From Dendronephthya gigantea (Eukaryota; Cnidaria; Anthozoa; Malacalcyonacea; Nephtheidae): a DNA stretch of 64,000 nt. A program made the position numbers and the translations under genes. Below are positions 34,915 to 46,765 of the stretch, piece after piece. The notes beneath the pieces were generated by a model. That model saw nothing but the letters and a program-made list of their open reading frames with translations, was not told the origin of the DNA and ran no database searches. Position 1 is the stretch's first letter. Every line of letters starts with the position of its first letter. The stretch covers positions 554,501-618,500 of the forward strand of contig NW_021163051.1 in NCBI RefSeq assembly GCF_004324835.1. Direction: 5' to 3'.

Positions 34915-36355
34915 TCACAGCCTGCGAATTCTTAATACAGGAATTCCATGAGGATTCTCATCGAGAACATCAACGGTGTAGGTCGATGTGATTTCGTGGC
35001 ATGGAACAGCATCTAATTGGGGTATTGTTTGGGCAAGTTCGGACGCCAATTTCATTTTATTCCATCTAGATAAGTATCGGATGTTGTATGCGGCAGATAA
35101 ATGCTGCAACTCTTTTTTACTGTATAGACGTGCAATTCCCCCACTTCCTAGTTTGAGCACAAGGTCTAGTAGGCGCACGTGGGAAACATTCTTTCCCAGG
35201 CTACGATCCTGTTCGATTTCCGGAATTTGAACTTTCATACGCTTATCTTCCGCCTTCTTCTTCTTGTGAAGAACAGCCTCTCGATGTGCCAGGGATTTCT
35301 TTATGTGAAAATCTCTCCGGAAATCACGTAAAAACTGCCCTGCCCCCATCTTGAAATATCTTTCGATGATCTCTTCAAACATTTCAAAAATGACGTTCTG
35401 TTCATAAAGAGAAAAAGTACAATGTTATACAGTGTATATGGTTTACTACCCAGTACATATAACATTATAAAATTATGGTAAACAGAATTAAAGCGTTTTT
35501 AACGCAATAACCCTGATCTCTGAAATCCAGTATTCTGCTTTAAGCAAGAATATGGAAATGTCAAGACGATACAAGGATGAGCATTTCCATATTTCTACCT
35601 AAACACCGTATTGTATTCATTTTTCAAGGTTATTGCATTAAAAGTGCTTCGTTTGGCTTTGGGCGACCCGGTTAGTGTACTATTAAATACCATGTTTGCA
35701 TCAGCATCTGGAAAGAACAATTTCAAGAACGCAGTTTCCAGAGTCGAATTGCTAACAGCTTCAGCAATAGCGTCATCAACCATGTCGTTTTGTAAGGATG
35801 ACAACCGCTGAATATTGATTTTATCAACACATTCTTGCTCTAGTGCCATAAAAAAGCCAAATGCGTCATCGCTAATGTGGATCAGACCGCGTTCTCGGTA
35901 CTGCCGAGCCTCAATCACGCGAAGACTTTCCGGATATGCAGTTGACACTTGCGCGGCTTCGTGTGGTAATGTAATATAGTTTTCCAACAGGTCGATTTTT
36001 TTCATCTGTTTAGACATTTCCTGATAGCCCATCCTGCCACATATCGCACTTTTCCACGCCCATCTGGTCCCATTTCGCAAACGTTGAAACGTATTGGTGC
36101 ACGTTCTTCTTTTTGTCTGACACGCTTTCCAACTTCCGTTCCAAACAGTTGAAATAGATGGAAGAGAAGCAAAGCACCTACGCTTCTTTGCCCATCATCA
36201 ATCTCAATCCACTTCTTAACATTGTACGCGCTTATCAGGTCACTTCGATATTCTTGGGACAAGAAAAGGAGTTGAAGTTTCGATGAGGCACACGTGAAAT
36301 CTTTGTTTGTCATATGAAGCTCTTCCAAATTCTCAGTAAGATAGTTTTCAAACAA
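34915..36355 (-). pseudogene. ORF region downstream of the Pif1-like helicase, unknown function
   Basis: Three pieces continue the helicase strand: 36355-36002 (in the helicase frame, EDLEELHMTNKDFTC-like to RYVAGWAIRKCLN), 36080-35595 (LLENYITLPHEAAQVS ... FNAITLKNEYNT) and an exon from about 35395 to 34915 (NVIFEMFEEIIERYFKMGAGQFL ... GIPVLRIRRL). A frameshift near 36005-36060 separates the first two. A GT at 35605-35606 and an acceptor near 35396 fit an intron before the third. It is Lys/Arg rich with a coiled segment (REAVLHKKKKAEDKRMK). It may be the C-terminal half of the helicase protein or a separate gene. I recognise no named domain, although similar C-terminal pieces occur beside P-type genes in cnidarians. 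Confidence 0.6.
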
Positions 36356-37996
36356 TTAGAAAATTCTGTACCAAAATAGGCATGCTAATAATTCAAAATC
36401 ATCTAAATTATGAGTGCCATATTTTGCTGCAGATTTAACCGATTGGCTGTAAGAATCTTCATTAGCGTCGTTGATGATTTTTTCCAGGAATGCTTTCACG
36501 CTGAAAGATGAAGGAGGTTTCGACAATTCATTACTGAAGTCGGACATGCATAGTAAGACATCTCCCAGATTGATGACTGCACCACTGTTCGATTCGAAAT
36601 AAGAAGAAGCAGCGGAAGTAAAATCGTTATGCTGCACCAGATTGTCCATCTCTTCGGCCAAATCTGTCTCGCACTCTTGATCGCATTCAAAGAAATTCTC
36701 TTCCAGATGCATACCACTGCAACAGCCAAAGTACTGGTCCATGATTCCCATCTTATTCAAATCAAAATCCGACAACTCGGGAGGAGGTGGTAAAAGGAAA
36801 CTCCTTCGGAAGCCAAAGACTTGAAGAGAAGCTTCTCTGGTGACTCTTGACAGAGCAACGTAAGTTTGGCCTGGGACAAACTCTTGGGAACAATGCACCA
36901 CTACACGTTCTAAGGTCGTGCTTTGCGCTTTGTGTACAGTGATAGCGTAGCAAGGTGCGAGTGGAAACTGAGTACGACTGCCTTGTATCCTTCCATTGGT
37001 ATCAAACTTGTACCAAGTTCTGCGAGCAATGGGGACATTACCGACTTTCGGAAAGTTGACAATAAGGTGTTCTTCGTCTTCATTGATACCAACATACTCG
37101 CCCTTGTATCCATTTTTCAAATCGTCATTGATGTTGTAGAGAAACATAACTTTGCATCCAGGTTTCACGGTGAGACTTTGGCTAACGGTTTTCTCCAAAG
37201 ATCGGGCGTTACCAGTGTCCTTGCTCTCGAAAATTGTAAGTTCTCCTGGAATTTCCGCCAAGGCACCTAGGTTGTGGATCTCAGCTGGAAGTTTCTTAAA
37301 ATATATGTGGATCTTTTCTGAAGGAACATTAGACGAATTCAAATCTCTGGCTAAGCTTTGGAGATATTGTTCTACCTCGTCATTGCATTTACCTACTCGT
37401 ATAAGATCTAAAGCATTTTTCAACTTTTCTTCATCTTCCCCTTGCCGCAATACTCTCTGTAGCTCGAATCGATGCGGAAAAACTTTGTCAAAAAGTTTCG
37501 AGAAAATGATAGAGTTTCCAGGATCGAGTGGACTTGGAACTGGACCCAGTTGCTAGAAATCACCGACAAGGATAACTTGAATTCCGCCAAATGGAAGATC
37601 ATTGTTGGAGACCAGATGATGAATTGCATTAACAATATGGAATATGCGGTGGCTCGACATGGATACTTCATCCCATATTAAAACTTGGGTGCCTGCAATC
37701 TGCAAGCAGATGTTATTTCTTTCCAAAGAACGGCTTATAAGCGCATTGGCAGGAAGTTCTGCAGTCTGCAACCCATAATGAAAATGTACAGTCTTCGCCG
37801 TACCATGATATGCGTCGCACGAAATTCCACTCGAACACACAATTTGACATTTTAATCCTTTTGCCGTCAGTGATTTTACCATGCTTTCCACAACCGTTGT
37901 TTTGCCAACTCCCGCCTTTCCGAAAATGCACATGTTATGCTTAGTTGAGGCGAAATTAACGACATCATCCTGCTCCTTTGTCAACTTGATATTCAT
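36356..37996 (-). pseudogene. Pif1-like SF1 helicase of the P-type element
   Basis: ATG at 37996 opens MNIKLTKEQDDVVNFAS. Motifs in order: Walker A GKAGVGKTT, CSSGISCDAYHGTAKTVH (motif Ia region), Walker B LIWDEVSM, the GDF-QLGPV motif III, then GCKVMFLYN, RTWYKF, and the C-terminal YAITVHKAQSTTLERVVV and YVALSRVT of Pif1/RecD. A TAG replaces one codon in motif III (GDF-stop-QL, expected Tyr there), and a TAA at 36356 ends the frame about 548 codons on. Pif1 helicases unwind DNA 5'-3' and resolve G4 and replication intermediates. Here the gene lies in a DNA transposon, convergent with its transposase, so a role in element copying or gap repair is inferred. Confidence 0.88.
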
Positions 37997-38124
37997 ATTT
38001 GCTTTTCACTACATAAATTAAATTAACGCAAATATTATTCCTAGAAATGTTGATTATTTTACCATTTTACAACAAAATATCATTCGAATTGAAGTTAATG
38101 AGTTCACGGCAACCAGGTATATAA

Positions 38125-38246
38125 TCCACAGTAATTATCGCTAATCTGGTTTTAATAAATGAAAGTAATCACCACACAAAGATTAACTATCACGACCCAT
38201 CTTGCGTCTTGATTTATTAAAACCAGAGTAGCGATAATTACTATGG
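38125..38246. repeat. Hairpin repeat upstream of the Pif1-like gene
   Basis: The arm 38125-38160 (CAGTAATTATCGCTAATCTGG...) is inverted at 38212-38246 (...CCAGAGTAGCGATAATTACT) around a 51-base loop. It lies between the helicase start codon and the right TIR, in the likely promoter region, and could be a miniature element or a regulatory hairpin. Confidence 0.8.
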
Positions 38247-38360
38247 AAAATATCATTCATTCTCATGGATAGGCATACGGGCCCAGGGGCTAGGGTAGGT
38301 TGCACTCCACCCCCCCCAGATGTTGTCGAATTTTGCAAATTCTAAATAAATTAAATTCAA

Positions 38361-40592
38361 TGGAAGCACGCACGTTTCTTATTGGCTCATTGAATTATGA
38401 AACCTACGAAACTGGTCAAGCAGGTTTTTTGCAACAGTTTTCACTTTTCAAGCGTGGTGCTTGCAACGAAAAGGAAATGTTCGGCAAAAAAACGTAGAAA
38501 AGCTTGTATTTTTTATCGTTTTTGACTGCAAGAAATATTTGCAATACATTCATTACAATGTATGGACATTTGTCTTCTAAAATTGAATCGAAATTTGGCT
38601 TTGATTCGGCCGAACATCGCGTGGGATGAATGTTTTTTATGGTTTACACTAGCATCAAATATGGATACGAGCGACGTTCGAAAGGCCTGAAAAGTTTGAG
38701 ATTTTTATTGCACTGGGCTGCGAGAAAGCTTTGTGTTTTACTAAAAACATCATGTGGGGATTTTACTACGAAAATGGAGTTTTAAACCGGCCGATTATCG
38801 TCTGGGATGAATGGTTTTTAACAGTAACAGCATAATTAAATATGGACATGTGGGCGACATTCGAAACGGCATTGAAAAATTTGTGGGTTTTTGTTCTTTT
38901 AACTGCGAGAAAACTTTGTGCATTACTGCAGAAAACAATGTGTACATGGATATATGAACTTGGACATTATTATTAATGTAAAAATACCTTTTTGAACAGC
39001 AATTTAATATCGGATTTCGTGACTGGTTTTAATGACTTGAATGTTTATGTCTGTGTTCTTCTAAACAAGATATTTCAGTCTCCAAGTTTATAGAATCTAC
39101 GTTTAATACGGTCAACTGGGTAAGTGCAGTTTTCAATAATCTTTCCATTCGTATTCCATCGTTCTCGCCATTATATAGAAAGGACTACCGAGCGGCGCAA
39201 AAAATTAACAGACCGGCATTTTAGACCATTTTTTAGCTTCTCTTAAAAAACGCTACATCGAGTATAAACGCCTATATCTCGGCAAACGTTTTAAAGAAAT
39301 GTGCTAAATAAACATAGTTCGACATTACTGCGTTCAATGTTTTTTTTAACAAGATGGCTTCGATATTCATAAAGGGACTATTTTTTCGATGTCTACTAAT
39401 AATACAAGCATGTGTGTTTTTCACCACTGCGTCACCTATTTCTTTTTTGCTCGTATCCACAGTAGTCTGGCTGAAAACTGTTTGAATTAAAGTATTTTTT
39501 CTTATACTATGACTATGTATGTGCATGTCGGTGGCTGTGCGAACTATGACAATGTGTATTAGGCATTACGTATAGCGACTTTGCGACAATAAATTAAATC
39601 AATTTCGTTAAATACTGAACACAATTATAGTCTGTTTCAGCGTGCCTTTTGTTTGTTTTTAACCAATTAAGTCTTTTATTATTATATTTTTTATACTTAT
39701 TCGTTTATTTTTAACGAATTTCACCCCGAAAACCCGGCGATAAAAAAAGAAACTAAATGCAATGGTTTGTCTTACAAGATAAATGACCGACATTTCGGTC
39801 GTATACAAATGAATATAAAAACTAAAATACATAAAATATTGGGAACGTACCAGACAAAAAGTACGAAGGAAACCAGTGGGTTTCTGCCTCTCCATATCAT
39901 ACGACGTCCTTCATTTGCGTAAGAATATATATTTCAATATTTGATACTGAGTTCAAAAAGCGTAATATTTTTATGGTTTAGGTGTCAATAAAATGCAGCT
40001 TTAAAGCGAAAAAATACAGAAAAAGTATAAATTTACTTACCGTACAAAATCTCTTTTTTGCTTTTCTTGCTCACATGTTGTTTTTTCAGTTCAAATATTT
40101 AGTAGACAAAAAAAATTGGAGCTATAACGCGATTTACCTAATTTGTTTATATTTTACGCGTAGACATTTGTGATTGACTTTAATTTTTTTTTTGAGATCC
40201 CCCCCCCGGTTGCTGATTTCTGGGCAAAGTTTGTTTATGTTTGTTAGCCAATAGAAATGCTTTTTAGTTTACGTCATAGCCGTTTGAGGTATCCCGCAAA
40301 TGGACACGAAAAATGGCGACAAAAATTGAAAAAACCTCGTAAACTTTGCCTCGTTTCTAGCCAGTCTAAATTGTTTTTTAACATATTAGTTTGTAATTAT
40401 GTAGTAAAATTATCAGTCTTCAAAGTGTTTAGGTTTTTTCTGCTGTTCTCCGCGTAGTTTCTTTATATTTTAACGACGTGTAGAGGGTGTCTGATGTAAA
40501 TTAGCGATATACTTGCCTACCTTGGGTATAATATATAACAAATCAACACAGCAGGTAGCGCGCGCGCGCCAGCATTACTTGGGCTGCCTGTG
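38361..40592 (-). repeat. Right long terminal inverted repeat
   Basis: Inverted copy of 28755-30996, ending GGGCTGCCTGTG at 40592 before the target repeat ATCTGACC (40593-40600). The (GC)n run at 40559-40570 mirrors that at 28779-28789. Confidence 0.95.
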
Positions 40593-40600
40593 ATCTGACC

Positions 40601-41371
40601 GTATACTATACATCATTAGGAAATGATTGACAGTGATTGATGGAATAACATGTGTCCAAATATATATAGTGAATTGATAAGGTCTAGTTTAATTATTAAT
40701 AAATCTTGAAGTTTTCCTCCATGGTTGAAAGTAAGTTTCATAGTCAGGTGTAGTTTTTTCAAAGAAATACTATTTAACCAAACAATGTTATTGTCATACT
40801 TCACTATATATACTTGGACATAATATGTTACCTCATCATCAATCATTTCTTGATTATGACTAAAGTCTAGTTGAAACATTAGGTGTAAAATGAATTTTTA
40901 AATGTTTAAATTTTACATAATTTCCACTGTTTTTTTATTACGTGGTTGACATGAATTGATCTATACTGTCCATACTTTCAGAATATGTTGATCAGCTGCC
41001 ATATTGATGCTTCCATGGGACATCTTTATTACTTGTTCAATCTCAGCTTGCTCTTTTCCAGTTGTCGTGTCGTATTGAATAATGTATTCACACCAGTGAA
41101 TATATCTTTCAGCATAGAGATGACCCTGAATCATGAGTACTATTATCATGAGTACTATTATCATGAGTACTATCATCATGACTGCAACTTTCAAAATCAA
41201 TCAAATTTGTGGAACTTTTAAAGAGTGGGAAAGAGAAAAAAAGGAAACAGTACATCAGCTGCAACCAATTTACATGTTGGTCCATAGAACAGTTACTTTG
41301 CAAATAGTAGAGGATAAAATTTTTGCAACTTTTCTAACCCTATGTCCCTATACATGAGCATGCAATCACAA
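40601..41371. other. Spacer with a 15-bp microsatellite
   Basis: AT-rich DNA. At 41133-41181 a 15-bp unit (ATCATGAGTACTATT) repeats about three times. Minus-strand frames crossing it show coding-like stretches (YIHWCEYIIQYDTTTGKEQAE) that I cannot assign, possibly exon remnants. Confidence 0.5.
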
Positions 41372-41867
41372 CAGGGGCCGGTTGTAGCCCCTATCCACTG
41401 CTTAAATTTCCTACCCTGCGTATAGTTAAACGCTGGATAAAATTGTGTTGTATGAAGTCGGTTTAGCAATGCGTTTAACTATTCTAGAATAAGTTTATCT
41501 CTAACCCAGAATAAACCGTTTTTTTGCAATGCACATTTGACATAACACAAGGTGGGAAAAACAAAAACCTGGATTTGCAGGGATTCAGTTGAGTTGATTT
41601 GAGTCAGGTAAAATGACAATGCTTGAGCCGTGCTGCTCCATAATTTGTGCTTTGGCACTTTTGACTGTTTGGTGGTTCATAGTTCAATTGAGTTTCAACC
41701 TGTTTTATGCAGATGTGATACAAACTTATATTCAACCTTCATTGTGATTTATTTATGATGCTGCCATAAACATAAAACTAGCTTGCAACCTAGTAATTGT
41801 TATGTGTCTTCTAGGAGCTAGTGTGTCAACATTGAAGCCAGAGTGTGCAATAAGGCACAGTATATCT

Positions 41868-42215
41868 GATCACAGTTATTAGAATATACATGGTTTGGAG
41901 ACTAGATGGAAGTACAATACAACTCATTATCTATGTTATTGTCCAGGTTTATGCAAAAAATGGTTCTTTATTCGTCACATGTCTATTCTATTTTAGCCCA
42001 ACTTACCAATAGCAATGGCTTCGCTTAGCTCCTCAACCATGACTTGAACAACATGTTAATTTAGACTTTACTATTGGTTTACTTGTTCACAATATAATAG
42101 ACACATGACAAATAAGGAACAATTTTTTGCATAAATGCTCCCGACATAGATAATGAGTTCTATTGTACTTTCATGTAGTCTCCAAACCATGTATATTCTA
42201 TTAACTGTGAGCTGA
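41868..42215. repeat. Fold-back repeat, about 125-bp arms
   Basis: 41868-41992 is inverted at 42085-42215, sharing AATATACATGGTTTGGAGACTA, AATGAGTT and TTTTTTGCATAAA-type blocks (read inward) around a 92-base loop. A degenerate frame follows at 42200-42490 (DLERKKIALEVEHMQLANK). It resembles the C-terminal helix of Myb/SANT-like proteins associated with Harbinger elements, so the whole may be a decayed Harbinger copy. The GGGGCCGGTTGTA at 41375 could be its end, but this is weak. Confidence 0.6.
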
Positions 42216-42499
42216 TGTAGAATGCAGTTCATCCTCAGACATTGGGAAGATTTGCAACCAGATATGACAGATCCATTTATGGAAGAGTTACCTGATCCAC
42301 TGATACAAGAGGTACCTGCAGATCTACTTATACCAAACAAAGGCAGCAAACAAACGTAAAGTACTCAGGACAGTCAAAAAATGCAATTGGAAGTCCTGGA
42401 TTTAGAAAGGAAAAAAATTGCATTGGAAGTTGAGCACATGCAGCTTGCAAACAAAAATTGCAGATCGAAATCCAAGACCTGTTGACAAAAAGACAGCCT

Positions 42500-42957
42500 G
42501 TTCATTTAGTTGTTGAAAACAGTAATTAATTCCATATCATTACAGCACTATATACTTTCTATTAAATTTCTGCTTCAATCCTCCGAGAAAATTCCATGTT
42601 CTTGTTCTCTGGCCGGTATCTATATGCAAGAATATCCAACATTGTGTCACCCCATATTCAATCACATACACATGAAATTTAACTCTCTTTCATTATCACT
42701 TTATTTCCTTTGAAATCCTAACCTTAATCCACTTAGCTAAAGGTGTAATCAGGGTGTATGTATTTTTGGAAAATGTTTGAGCTGCAAAAGCCAAAAAGTA
42801 CATGTGAATACTTATAATTGTAATCAATTATTTTAACACATTGCTTATACTTTATAAGATCTGTGACAGATCCTGGGTTAAGCAGAATAAATTACTGCAG
42901 CTTTAAATTACAATTAATCGCATTGGTAGATTTTTATAAAAAATCTCTTTGAATACA
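42500..42957. other. Spacer without recognised gene
   Basis: AT-rich. The open frame at 42510-42713 is unrecognised. No repeat was seen. Confidence 0.45.
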
Positions 42958-43616
42958 ATTTTGACACAAATGATAGCGATATTATCTTTATTGAACCACG
43001 TTTCGATGCTAAAACATGCATCATCTCCATACTAAATCTGGAAATAATGTTTAGTTTCTGTATATATGTTTGTTTTTGTGTGTGTTCATATATGTGTGTA
43101 TGTACATATATAATTTAAGTAGACTAAGAATGACAAAATTTAGATCTAATTTATGTGATTAATATAACTTATCTAATCAACTGCATGATCTAAGCATGCT
43201 CGTGCAATATATACTAACATGACATGAACCATTTATGGTTAACGCAATTTAAATGTAATTATTATACATTATAGTAGTAAAAGCAATTTGATTGGCTAAT
43301 AGTTGACAGATCAATCGCGCAATCACACAAAATTCAGTTATCTGCTATTGAGCCTGCGGTGGTTAACAAGCGGTATTCACTTGAATGTATTTATGTATTA
43401 ATAATTGATGTATTTTTGGATGTTACCATTAAATAAGGTTTTTCATTCGTTCATACTATGTTTACTATTCTTCAAATGTATAATAAAACAATTATTGAAT
43501 TAAGTTTTTGCATATCACAAAAATCTCATCCAATAACTCCATAACTTGAAAATGATGCATGTTTTAGCATCGAAACGTCGTTCAATGAAGATAATATCGC
43601 TATCATTTGTGTCAAA
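42958..43616. repeat. Inverted-repeat miniature element, about 69-bp arms
   Basis: 42958-43026 (TTTTGACACAAATGATAGCGA...AACATGCATCATC) is closely inverted at 43548-43616. The interior of about 520 bases is AT-rich and non-coding. The arms each contain a GATGC...GCATCGAAAC hairpin. Outer target duplications were not resolved. Confidence 0.85.
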
Positions 43617-44099
43617 AATGGTAGATTTTTATTCAAGAATATATTCTTTAGAAATATTCCTCGCCATTTATTATATGGCACGCGGTCTTGTGACTAAAAT
43701 GGCGTGCGCTGATTGGTTCTTTGCCGGTCTGGAATCCCCCAGTATTAGACCGTTGCCATAGTAACGGTCCAACTCTCATATTTTTGAACAAAAACAAGCT
43801 TGCACTTTCATTTTTTACATGAAAAGTATCGATGGAGAATGGCGAAGAAAGGGATTATTTGGTGTAAGGGATTATTTGGTATATGTGAATATTATCGCTA
43901 TCGTTCGGTCCGTACTGCCAAGACCTCAGTCTGATATTTTTTTAGTACGGACCTCAAGTTCGGTTAATAAGTGGTATGTGTATAAGCATTGCTACTAAAG
44001 CATTTTCAATTTAAAATTAGGCTGTGTAATATATACTGCCTAACCCTATGGATCTGAATTATATATGAATAAAAAAATTTAATTTAAATAAATTTATAA
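43617..44099. other. Spacer with GC-richer block
   Basis: 43660-43780 is less AT-rich and contains the inverted pair GACCGTT/AACGGTC around GCCATAGT. A duplicated GGGATTATTTGGT occurs at 43852 and 43868. No gene was recognised. Confidence 0.4.
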
Positions 44100-44267
44100 T
44101 TACATGTGCATATGTTACAATATTTATTCAAGAATTCATCAATAACAATCCCTAAAAATGTAGTGTTTTTGACTTGTTCTATATTGTTATTATTGATCGA
44201 AATGTTAATGGTATGTTTAAGTTTCTTTTTTTTGTTCTAAAAATTATAAATTTGTTTTTTTCTGTTT

Positions 44268-46586
44268 TTATAGACAATTTATTTGCATTAAGCCAATCTG
44301 AATTTTGTTAATTTCGACTTGAATGATTTCATTCAATTTTTTAAGACATTCATGACTATACAGAATGTTTGTGTCATCTGCAAATAATACAACAGAAATC
44401 AGTTCACTGCAGTATTGTAAGTCATTTATATATAAAAGAAACAATAAAGGACCCAAGACTGATCCCTGTGGTACACCGCTTTTAATAATCTTTTGCTTGG
44501 ATTGAAATCCGTTATATTTCAATATTTGTTTTCTATTGTTTAAGTAATTTTCAAACCATTTTTTTGGCAATCCCCAAATACCATAATGTTCCAATTTCTT
44601 TATCAGAATCTTGTGATCAATTGTATCAAATGCCTTAGATAAATCAAGGAAAATACCAACAGAATATTTACCTTCATCAATTGCATTAGTGATTTTATCT
44701 GTTTGATCTCTGTTTCCTAAATCCATATTGATGTTTTGATAAAATTTTATTTTTATCAATAAATTTTAATAGTCTATTAATCATAAGTTTTTCTAACAAT
44801 TTTGCAAAACAAACAAGAACTGATATTGGTCGGTAATTTTCAAACTTCATTTCGTCATTAGCGTTGAAAATTGGTGTAGTCAACGCAATTTTTAGATTTT
44901 CTGGAATGATTCCAGTCGTAAATGTTAGATTGAAAATGTGTGTTAATGGTTTAGAGATTTCTTTAGCTACTACTTTTGTAATACTTGTGCTAATACCATC
45001 ATATCCACAACTTTTTTTTGGCTTCATGTTTTTTAGTTCAACTTCTAATTCATTTTCTGTGATGGGATTAAGAAAAAAACTAGACCTAAAGTTACCTTTG
45101 AGATATTTTTAAAATTATTATTGTCATTTTGTTTTATTTTATTTGCCAAATTGGGTCCAACATTAGTAAAGTAGTCGTCTAATTGATTAGCTATTTCTTG
45201 GGGGTCATCTATCTAAAATATTTGATGAGTTGGTTTCAACAAAACTTTGTGATATTTTCGTGCTTTTCTTGGACTTATTGAGTAATTCATTAAGTGTTTT
45301 CCAGACAATTCTAGAATTCTGTTTGTATTTGATCAATTGATTTTCATAATGTTTTTTTGGCTATTTTTATAATATGATTTAGTTTGTTTTTATAATTTTT
45401 GTACCGTTGTTCATTTTTGCTGTTACGATTCATAAGGAAGGATTTGTGGAGTTTGTTTTTTTTTCCTGATTGACTTTAATATACAGTTTTTCATCCATGA
45501 ACTTTTGATTTTGTCCATCTTTTTATTGTATTGTTTTTGTTTGAGTGGAAAATTTTTTTCATATATATCCGAAAACATTTCTAAAAACTCATTATAGGCC
45601 TTATCAGGATCATTTGTTTCATTCATGATTTTATTCCAGGAAAGGTTTTTAATGGAATGTTTGAACGCCTCTGTGTTATTTTGATTAAATGATCTTTGGT
45701 ATGATACTTTTTGTGTGTTAACATTTTTCGTGGTGTTTTTACTGGATAAATTTGTATTAAACATGTGCACTATTGGCAAATGATCTGAAATATCACTAAA
45801 GATTATACAGTTGAAGCTTTCATTAAGTTCTTCTATATTGTTACTAAAAATGTTATCAATCAGTGTCGCAGCATGATAAGTAATTCTCGTTGGTTTTGTG
45901 ATTAGCGGAAAAAAGGACGAAGTGAAAAGTTGTTCAACAAATTGGTTTGCATGATCACAAGATCCTGATTTAAAATCTCCCATTAAGTGATATGGTTTAT
46001 TTTCTCGATGAATATTTTCTAGAATCTCATTTATTGTAGTTTTAAATTATTCAAAATTGCCATTTGGTGGTCTATACACTACACCAATAATGATATTTTT
46101 ACCATCTTTATTCATTACTTCAGTGAACCTTGTTTCAATCATATCGTTTACGTTTTTATCCAAATCATTTCAACTTTTATACTCTAAATGTTTTGAAACA
46201 TATAAACCAACACCTCCGCCTTTTTTATTTGGTCTATTTGAGCCGAAATATTCGTATTCATCTAAAGTAAAACAATCTATGTTATTATCTTTCAACCAAG
46301 TCTTAGTAAGTCCTATTATCTGGAAAGGTATGTCTAAAGTATGTTGTAAGTAAGTGTTGAGTGAATCAAATTTGTTTGCAATACTCCTTATGTTCAAATG
46401 TGGTAGCGAAAATTTTTTTGTTACTTTTCTTTTTTCAATTTGTGATTTAAAATCTTTCGGTAGGAAATAGTCGCAGCGTATTTTATTTAAGTTGAAAGTG
46501 TTATCAAGTTCCATATTATTGCCGGAAAGCGCTATGTTTTGATTTTGTTGAAAAGGATTAAATCTTAATTGGCTTAGCCTATCCAT
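44268..46586 (-). pseudogene. LINE ORF2: AP endonuclease and reverse transcriptase
   Basis: Endonuclease motifs: LPHLNIRSIANKFDSL, IGLTKTWL, VVYRPPNGNF, MGDFKSG (usually GDFN) and SDISDHLPI. RT motifs: NYRPISVLVCFAKLLEKLM, QYGFRKQRS, GIFLDLSKAFDTIDHKIL, SGVPQGSVLGPLLFLLYINDL and VVLFADDTNI with the FADD catalytic pair. Breaks include stops near 46168 and 46048, a shift around 45420-45100 and another near 44700. The sequence is a Jockey-superfamily LINE, closest to CR1/L2 by eye. The 3' end of the RT frame stops at 44268 without a further domain. Confidence 0.85.
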
Positions 46587-46765
46587 ACAACTTTGGCTTA
46601 AAATGTTTGTTGAACCTAATGTTTTAAATTCATTGTTTGTAAGACTATGAAAGGGAAAACAATTGTTGTTATCATAGATGTTTATGGTGGGTTGTAGTGT
46701 CCTAGTGTGGTGCTATGTTAAAAAATTTTTTAAGAGTGGTTTGTAATTTGATTCCGTTATCTGGT

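Larger units (their letters stand above)
28755..40592. mobile_element. 11.8-kb P-superfamily transposon with 2.24-kb TIRs and a Pif1-like helicase
   Basis: Two nearly identical inverted arms (28755-30996 and 38361-40592) enclose a unique core of about 7.4 kb. The termini read CAYAGGCAGCCCAAG, with the first C shared with the flank on the left. ATCTGACC on both sides (28747-28754 and 40593-40600) fits the 8-bp duplication of P elements. The core encodes a nine-exon P-type transposase on plus (31081-34591). On minus, converging on it, are a Pif1-like helicase (37996-36356) and a further ORF region (36355-34915). The arms are highly similar, so the insertion is fairly recent, though both genes carry a few breaks. 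Confidence 0.92.

Noticed and set aside
28755-40592. Polinton-type element, suggested by long TIRs and large size
   Set aside because: No polymerase, integrase or capsid-type gene is present. The transposase is of the P type and the target repeat is 8 bp.
41372-42490. Complete Harbinger element
   Set aside because: There is only a faint Myb/SANT-like tail, a fold-back repeat and a possible GGGGCCGGTTG end. No transposase or matching second terminus was found.
43548-43590. Second hammerhead ribozyme candidate
   Set aside because: The core lacks a proper CTGATGA and helix II would have unequal strands, so it is kept only as a resemblance.
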